This document shows, piece after piece, positions 6,995-10,310 of a stretch of 10,310 nucleotides of DNA; positions within the stretch are counted from its first letter, which is position 1, and every line of letters starts with the position of its first letter. The stretch spans positions 1-10,310 of the forward strand of contig CAMBWJ010000032.1 in NCBI GenBank assembly GCA_945871545.1, given 5' to 3'. The notes under the pieces were generated by a model, which did no database searches, had not been told where the DNA came from, and saw only the letters and a list, made by a program, of their open reading frames with translations. The position numbers were made by a program, and so were the translations under genes. The stretch comes from an uncultured Clostridia bacterium. GTDB taxonomy: Bacteria; Bacillota_A; Clostridia; Christensenellales; Aristaeellaceae.

Positions 6995-7482
6995 TTGCTT
7001 TGTTCCTCCGTTGCCGAGGACGCATTTTCCTCTTCGGTCACAGTGACGAGCGCATCCACGAATTCGTTCAGCAGGTCGCCCAGCAGGGCCGCGCGCTCCA
7101 CGCCGATGCGGTGCACGGCGCGCTCGATGTAGATCATGCGGGACTTCATGACGTGCACGAAGCTGCGCTTGCCCTCCGGCGTGGCCTGAATGTACACCAC
7201 GCGCCGGTCACTGCTGCTTTGGGTGCGCTCGACCAGGCCGTTCTTCACCAGATGGTTCACCATCTGGGTCGCCGCAGGCTTGGAGATGGCCAGTGCACGG
7301 CTCACGTCCGTCATGCGCAGCCGCACGGGTTCAGTGCTCTCCTCCATGGAGACCAGCAGCGCCAGCAGGGCGACGTCGTTGGAGTACACTTCCTCTCCGT
7401 TTTCGTCCAGCTGCTGCGTGTGCACGATCTTCCCGATCCGCGCCATCAGCGAATAAAGATATTTCGTCGCCTCCGCGTACAT
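6988..7482 (-). CDS. MarR-family transcriptional regulator of the RND pump
   Basis: This 164-residue winged helix-turn-helix protein is of the MarR type, which represses efflux genes and releases DNA when it binds small phenolic or hydrophobic ligands. The DNA-binding part spans about 56-105: MTDVSRALAISKPAATQMVNHL (recognition helix about 68-80), then NGLVERTQSSSDRRVVYIQATPEGK. The SDRR turn and the T-PEGK strand form the typical wing. Helices at both ends would make the dimer. An acidic Ser/Glu-rich tail (149-162) extends the usual ~145 residues. GAGGTGA (complement of 7489-7495) lies 6 bases before ATG 7482. The stop overlaps the pump start by 7 bp, so regulator and pump are made together. 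Autorepression through the promoter-proximal site at 7502-7518 is inferred from position. Confidence 0.9.
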   Translation of the reverse strand: MYAEATKYLYSLMARIGKIVHTQQLDENGEEVYSNDVALLALLVSMEESTEPVRLRMTDVSRALAISKPAATQMVNHLVKNGLVERTQSSSDRRVVYIQATPEGKRSFVHVMKSRMIYIERAVHRIGVERAALLGDLLNEFVDALVTVTEEENASSATEEQSKC

Positions 7483-7501
7483 GAAGTTTCACCTCAAAAA
7501 T

Positions 7502-7518
7502 AGTTTTTAAACTTAACT
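7502..7518. promoter_or_regulatory. Candidate MarR operator
   Basis: AGTTT (7502-7506) and AAACT (7509-7513) form an inverted repeat around TT, and an outer AGTT/AACT pair reaches 7518. The site lies between the -10 box (7522-7527) and the ribosome site of the regulator, about where the transcript would start. That suits autorepression. The arms are short and AT-rich, so this could be chance. Confidence 0.35.
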
Positions 7519-7521
7519 GTT

Positions 7522-7550
7522 ATCATATCCAACCATCCGCATGCCTGCAA
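7522..7550 (-). promoter_or_regulatory. Promoter of the marR-RND operon
   Basis: Read on the minus strand, TTGCAG (7545-7550) and TATGAT (7522-7527) are separated by exactly 17 bases, a good vegetative-sigma promoter. The start codon at 7482 is 39 bases downstream of the -10 box. Confidence 0.7.
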
Positions 7551-7606
7551 GGAACATCCTGTTAAATGGATGGGGCGAGGCTGTGGCAGGAAGGCCCATA
7601 GATATG

Positions 7607-7634
7607 AAAAAGCCGCCCCGGAAACCGGAGCGGC
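7607..7634 (-). terminator. Rho-independent terminator of the def-DUF554 operon
   Basis: On the minus strand a 10-bp stem, GCCGCTCCGG / CCGGGGCGGC with one G-U pair, closes on TTT and is followed by TTTTT (complement of 7607-7611). It starts 16 bases after the DUF554 stop and separates this operon from the marR promoter. Confidence 0.93.
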
Positions 7635-7650
7635 CCAGTACGGCGGCTTA

Positions 7651-8376
7651 TCACAGGGAGATGGGCAGAAACGCCAGCGCCACGGCGATCACGATGGACG
7701 GCAGCAGGTTCGCCACGCGCACCTTTCTGCCCCACACCAGATTCAGGCCCACGCAGAAGATCAGGATCGAGCCGATCAGCGAGAGGTTCGCCAGCGCCGC
7801 GTCGGTCATCAGCGGCCGGATCAGCCGGGCCAGCAGGGTCATCGCGCCCTGGATGCAGCCCACGGGGATCGCGGAGAAGATGCAGCCCTTGCCCATGGAG
7901 CAGGTCATCACCAGCACGATGATCAGGTCCAGCACCGCCTTGGTGGCGAGGATGGAAGAATCGCCGAAGACGCCGTCCTGAATCGATCCCACGATGGCCA
8001 TCGCGCCGATGCTCACCGTGAGCGAGGCGGTGACGAAGGCGTCCACGAAGCCCTTCTCTCCGGAATTGCCGCTGCGAATCTTCAGCCACTGACCGAAGCG
8101 CTCGAACTTGTCCTCCAGGTTCAGCAGCTCGCCCAGCAGCGCGCCCAGCGCCAGACATGCCACCACCAGCATGGATCGTCCGCTGGACAGCGCGCCGTTC
8201 TGGATCGAGAGCATGCCCTGGAGCGCGCCTGCCACGCCGATGAACAGCACGCTCACGCCGCAGGCCATGTTCAGCGTGTCCTGATAGCGCTCCTTCAGAA
8301 AGCGGCCGCAGAAGAGGCCCAGCAGGCCGCCGATGACGATGCCGCCCACGTTCAATATCGTACCCAATCCAATCAT
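7651..8376 (-). CDS. DUF554 family membrane protein (YdfK/YqgA-like)
   Basis: This 241-residue integral membrane protein belongs to the DUF554 family, whose members include Bacillus YdfK and E. coli YqgA and whose function is unknown. The N-terminus MIGLGTILNVGGIVIGGLLG and the segments CGVSVLFIGVAGALQG, FVTASLTVSIGAMAIVGSIQDG and KAVLDLIIVLVMTCSMGKGC are family hallmarks. About seven hydrophobic segments are visible, and the length is normal for the family. Some relatives are annotated as possible transporters, but nothing in the sequence shows a substrate. GAGGAAA (complement of 8384-8390) lies 7 bases before ATG 8376. Only 12 bases separate it from the deformylase stop, so the two genes are co-transcribed. 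No obvious functional link joins them. Confidence 0.92.
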   Translation of the reverse strand: MIGLGTILNVGGIVIGGLLGLFCGRFLKERYQDTLNMACGVSVLFIGVAGALQGMLSIQNGALSSGRSMLVVACLALGALLGELLNLEDKFERFGQWLKIRSGNSGEKGFVDAFVTASLTVSIGAMAIVGSIQDGVFGDSSILATKAVLDLIIVLVMTCSMGKGCIFSAIPVGCIQGAMTLLARLIRPLMTDAALANLSLIGSILIFCVGLNLVWGRKVRVANLLPSIVIAVALAFLPISL

Positions 8377-8388
8377 GTCGCCATTTCC

Positions 8389-8799
8389 TCAGATGATGAT
8401 TCCGCCCAGGTGGTCGATCTCGTGCTGGATGATCTGCGCCGTCCAGCCGCTGAAGTTGCGGATGCGCGTCTTCATCTCCCGGGTCTGCCACTGCACCTTG
8501 ATCTCCCGGTAGCGCTTGGCCTTGCGCGTGCCCGTCAGCGACAGGCAGCCCTCCTCGGCATCAAACGGCTCCGACCGCCGCAGGATCTTCGGGTTGAACA
8601 TCTCCATGTAGCCGCCCTCGGCCTCGAAGACGATGATGCGCTTCGCCTGACCGATCATGTTTGCCGCCATGCCCACGCACTTCCCCGCGTTGGAGCGCAG
8701 CGTGTCCAGCAGGTCGTCCGCAATCTGCGCGTCCGCCGCCGTCGCAGGTGCGGATTCCTTCCGCAGAAATTCCAGATCCCGCATGATGGGTTGTACCAT
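8389..8799 (-). CDS. def: Peptide deformylase, short Firmicutes type
   Basis: This 136-residue metalloenzyme removes the N-formyl group from nascent proteins. Motif II, EGCLSL, holds the metal ligand Cys85. Motif III, QHEIDH, holds metal ligands His126 and His130 and catalytic Glu127. Motif I reads GMAANMIG (43-50), where most deformylases have GLAAxQ. The glutamine that helps stabilise the transition state is therefore Met48, a pattern I associate with a short Clostridia/Lactobacillales subclass. The protein ends soon after motif III (LGGIII), without the C-terminal helix of the E. coli enzyme. ATG 8799 is chosen because GGAGG (complement of 8808-8812) sits 8 bases upstream. An ATG 15 bases earlier and one at 8859 lack ribosome sites. 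It heads an operon with the DUF554 gene. No fmt gene is nearby, so it may be a secondary deformylase. Confidence 0.9.
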   Translation of the reverse strand: MVQPIMRDLEFLRKESAPATAADAQIADDLLDTLRSNAGKCVGMAANMIGQAKRIIVFEAEGGYMEMFNPKILRRSEPFDAEEGCLSLTGTRKAKRYREIKVQWQTREMKTRIRNFSGWTAQIIQHEIDHLGGIII

Positions 8800-8829
8800 G
8801 CTTCCCGCCTCCATTCTTTTCCAACTCGC

Positions 8830-8858
8830 ATTATAGCACAGCTTCCCACTCGCGTCCA
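8830..8858 (-). promoter_or_regulatory. Promoter of the def-DUF554 operon
   Basis: On the minus strand a perfect TATAAT (8830-8835) carries the upstream TG of an extended -10 box (TGCTATAAT). TGGACG (8853-8858) at 17-bp spacing is a 4/6 match to the -35 consensus. It is back to back with the metY promoter, with 30 bases between the two -35 boxes. Confidence 0.8.
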
Positions 8859-8888
8859 TAAAAATTGCGTATTTTCATATACAACCTA

Positions 8889-8917
8889 TTGACATAATGG
8901 GATTTATGTGGTAATAT
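8889..8917 (+). promoter_or_regulatory. Promoter of the metY transcript
   Basis: A perfect TTGACA (8889-8894) and TAATAT (8912-8917) are spaced by 17 bases. The region is strikingly AT-rich against the GC-rich surroundings. Transcription would begin near 8924, leaving a leader of about 155 nt before metY. Confidence 0.78.
8892..8909. promoter_or_regulatory. Candidate repressor operator inside the metY promoter
   Basis: ACATAA (8892-8897) and TTATGT (8904-8909) are perfect complements six bases apart. The left arm overlaps the last three bases of the -35 box and the right arm ends just before the -10 box, so a bound dimer would block polymerase. A sulfur-responsive repressor is plausible, but I cannot match it confidently to a known consensus. 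Confidence 0.5.
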
Positions 8918-8922
8918 AAACC

Positions 8923-8942
8923 CATCGCGACACGCTGCGATG
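8923..8942 (+). other. 5'-end hairpin of the metY leader
   Basis: CATCGC (8923-8928) and GCGATG (8937-8942) form a 6-bp stem with an 8-base loop right at the predicted transcript 5' end. It could stabilise the leader or be part of a larger fold. It has no T-run. Confidence 0.4.
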
Positions 8943-8966
8943 AATCCGCCGAAAGGATGCAAGGAC

Positions 8967-9023
8967 ATGAGTTTCTACTTTGAAAAGCTGGTGCGGGCCA
9001 ACTTCCGCTTCGGACGAATGTGA
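8967..9023 (+). CDS. 18-residue leader peptide upstream of metY
   Basis: ATG 8967 to TGA 9021-9023 encodes MSFYFEKLVRANFRFGRM. GAAAGGA (8951-8957) lies 9 bases upstream, the same site and spacing as metY itself (GAAAGGA 9064-9070, then 9 bases, then ATG). The peptide start, MSFY-FEKL, also resembles the MetY start, MSNYKFETL, so it may be the remnant of a duplicated metY 5' end. It contains no Cys and only a terminal internal Met, so it is not a classic run-of-codons attenuator peptide. Its last codons (9002-9011) can pair with the metY ribosome site, and its stop codon lies in the hairpin stem. This implies that ribosome movement here controls metY translation. No protein evidence can be seen from sequence, and the open frame could be fortuitous. 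Confidence 0.5.
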   Translation: MSFYFEKLVRANFRFGRM

Positions 9024-9072
9024 TGCTGCACAGGTTTCACGCAAAACAGCACATTTGAACGAAGAAAGGAAG
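9002..9072 (+). promoter_or_regulatory. Leader hairpin that can sequester the metY ribosome-binding site
   Basis: Three helices stack: CTTCC (9002-9006) with GGAAG (9068-9072), CTTCG (9008-9012) with CGAAG (9060-9064), and CGAATGTG (9015-9022) with CACATTTG (9050-9057, one G-U). That makes 18 pairs broken only by a 1x3 and a 2x2 internal loop, and CTG/CAG (9026-9028/9047-9049) extends it. The outer helix buries the Shine-Dalgarno core of metY (AAAGGAAG, 9065-9072). The 5' strand is the end of the leader reading frame. The absence of a following T-run argues for translational rather than transcriptional control. The fold is derived by eye. Confidence 0.6.
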
Positions 9073-9079
9073 CATCATC

Positions 9080-10310
9080 ATGTCGAATTACAAGTTTGAA
9101 ACCCTTCAGCTCCACGTTGGCCAGGAGACTCCCGATCCGGCGACCGATTCCCGTGCGGTGCCGATTTACGCCACCACGTCCTACGTATTCCGCAACTGTG
9201 AGCACGCTGCAGCGCGCTTCGGCCTGACCGACGCGGGCAACATCTACGGCCGCCTGACCAACTCCACCCAGGACGTGTTTGAGAAGCGCATCGCGGCGCT
9301 GGAGGGCGGCGTGGCCGGCCTGGCAGTCGCCTCGGGCGCGGCGGCGATTTCCTACACCCTTCAGGCGCTGGGCCAGAACGGCGGCCACTTCGTCTCCCAG
9401 AAGACGATCTACGGCGGCAGCTACAACCTGCTGGCTCACACGCTGACGGGCTTCGGCATCAGCGCGAGCTTCGTAAACATCCACGACCTCACAGAAGTTG
9501 AGGCCGCGATTCAGGACAACACCCGCGCCATCTACATCGAGACGCTGGGCAACCCCAACAGCGACATCCCGGACATCGACGCGCTGGCGGAGCTGGCCCA
9601 TAAGCATGGCCTGCCGCTGGTGGTGGACAACACCTTCGGCACGCCCTATCTGATCCGCCCCATCGAGCACGGCGCGGACATCGTGGTGCACTCCGCGACC
9701 AAGTTCATCGGCGGCCACGGAACCACGCTGGGCGGCGTGATCGTGGACTCCGGCAAGTTTGACTGGGCCGCATCCGGCAAGTATCCGGCCATCGCCGCGC
9801 CGAACCCCAGCTACCACGGCATCTCCTTTGTGGAGGCCGTCGGCCCCGCAGCCTTCGTGACCTACATCCGCGCGATCCTGCTGCGCGACACCGGCGCGAC
9901 CATCTCGCCCTTCGCGGCCTTCCTGCTGCTGCAGGGCACCGAGACGCTGTCGCTGCGCCTGGAGCGCCACGCGGAGAACACTAAAAAGGTTGTGGAATTC
10001 CTTGCGAACCATCCGCTGGTGGAGCACGTCAACCATCCGTCGCTGCCGGATCATCCGGACCACGCGCTGTACGAGAAGTATTTCCCCAACGGCGGCGGCT
10101 CCATCTTCACCTTCGAGATCAAGGGCGGCGTGGCGGAGGCCCACAGGTTCATTGACAATCTGGAGATCTTCTCGCTGCTGGCCAACGTGGCGGATGTGAA
10201 GAGCCTGGTGATCCACCCGGCCACCACCACCCACAGCCAGCTCAGCCCCGAGGAGCTGCTGGATCAGGGCATCAAGCCCAACACCATCCGCCTGTCCATC
10301 GGCACCGAGC
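9080..10310 (+). CDS. metY: O-acetylhomoserine sulfhydrylase (partial, 3' end outside window)
   Basis: This PLP enzyme of the Cys/Met-metabolism family makes homocysteine from O-acetylhomoserine and sulfide, the direct-sulfhydrylation route to methionine. The 410 visible residues start [15 protein letters not shown] and include [57 protein letters not shown] (Asp183 contacts PLP) and [16 protein letters not shown], with the PLP-binding lysine at 208. [11 protein letters not shown] and [17 protein letters not shown] are typical of the acetylhomoserine sulfhydrylase branch rather than cystathionine lyases. The family is about 425-430 residues, so only about 15-20 residues are missing. The ribosome site is AAAGGA (9065-9070), 9 bases before ATG. 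No stop codon occurs before the window edge. Expression is probably controlled by the promoter palindrome and the leader hairpin upstream. Confidence 0.95.
   Translation, partial: MSNYKFETLQLHVGQETPDPATDSRAVPIYATTSYVFRNCEHAAARFGLTDAGNIYGRLTNSTQDVFEKRIAALEGGVAGLAVASGAAAISYTLQALGQNGGHFVSQKTIYGGSYNLLAHTLTGFGISASFVNIHDLTEVEAAIQDNTRAIYIETLGNPNSDIPDIDALAELAHKHGLPLVVDNTFGTPYLIRPIEHGADIVVHSATKFIGGHGTTLGGVIVDSGKFDWAASGKYPAIAAPNPSYHGISFVEAVGPAAFVTYIRAILLRDTGATISPFAAFLLLQGTETLSLRLERHAENTKKVVEFLANHPLVEHVNHPSLPDHPDHALYEKYFPNGGGSIFTFEIKGGVAEAHRFIDNLEIFSLLANVADVKSLVIHPATTTHSQLSPEELLDQGIKPNTIRLSIGTE

Noticed and set aside
8800..8859. Longer deformylase beginning at 8859
   Set aside because: The extra 20 residues lie upstream of the ribosome site and overlap the -10 and -35 promoter boxes, so they would not be transcribed.
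8918..9079. SAM riboswitch or T-box upstream of metY
   Set aside because: I find none of the conserved SAM-I core bases, no T-box sequence, and no terminator/antiterminator pair with a T-run. The leader instead shows a ribosome-site-masking hairpin.
8975..10234. 419-codon open frame antisense to metY
   Set aside because: The plus strand carries a textbook PLP enzyme with its lysine and Asp motifs. The antisense product is Arg/Gly/Val/His-rich and lacks known motifs.

Overview
The window looks like chromosomal DNA from a high-GC, probably monoderm (Gram-positive-type) anaerobic Clostridia relative, perhaps a gut Christensenellales- or Oscillospiraceae-like lineage. The reasons are strong GGAGG-type ribosome sites, sigma-70/SigA-like promoters with extended -10 boxes, a Firmicutes-style 136-residue peptide deformylase, a Firmicutes-type DUF554 membrane protein, and a Thr/Pro-rich linker of the kind common in those lineages. 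This placement is inference from gene content; no rRNA or marker gene is present.

Layout, left to right. (1) The 3' end of an unidentified plus-strand gene stops at 86 and is followed by a perfectly palindromic terminator (95-131). (2) A three-gene plus-strand operon (295-2142) starts from an extended -10 promoter. It encodes an RsuA-type 16S rRNA pseudouridine synthase, an RsmC-like class I methyltransferase (ATGA overlap) and a small polytopic membrane protein (14-bp overlap), and ends in a strong hairpin at 2153-2187. (3) A minus-strand MarR regulator/RND pump operon (7482 down to 2249) follows. Promoter, possible operator, regulator and pump sit in that order, with a 7-bp gene overlap. 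(4) A second minus-strand operon (8799 down to 7651) encodes peptide deformylase and a DUF554 membrane protein and ends in a clear terminator at 7607-7634. (5) Divergent from it, a plus-strand promoter drives a ~155-nt leader and then metY (O-acetylhomoserine sulfhydrylase), which runs off the right edge.

Two things stand out. First, the RND pump is 1581 residues instead of about 1050. A ~525-residue predicted coiled-coil insert, folded around a Thr/Pro-rich linker, interrupts the first extracytoplasmic loop at the base of the docking subdomain. No separate membrane-fusion adaptor gene is seen, so the pump may carry its own built-in adaptor-like hairpin. Second, the metY leader holds an 18-codon open reading frame whose 3' half can pair with the metY ribosome-binding site in a long hairpin, with the leader stop codon inside the stem. 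A palindrome also sits between the -35 and -10 boxes. Together these suggest dual control of sulfur assimilation, by a repressor and by a translational leader. No mobile elements, tRNA, rRNA or CRISPR were seen.
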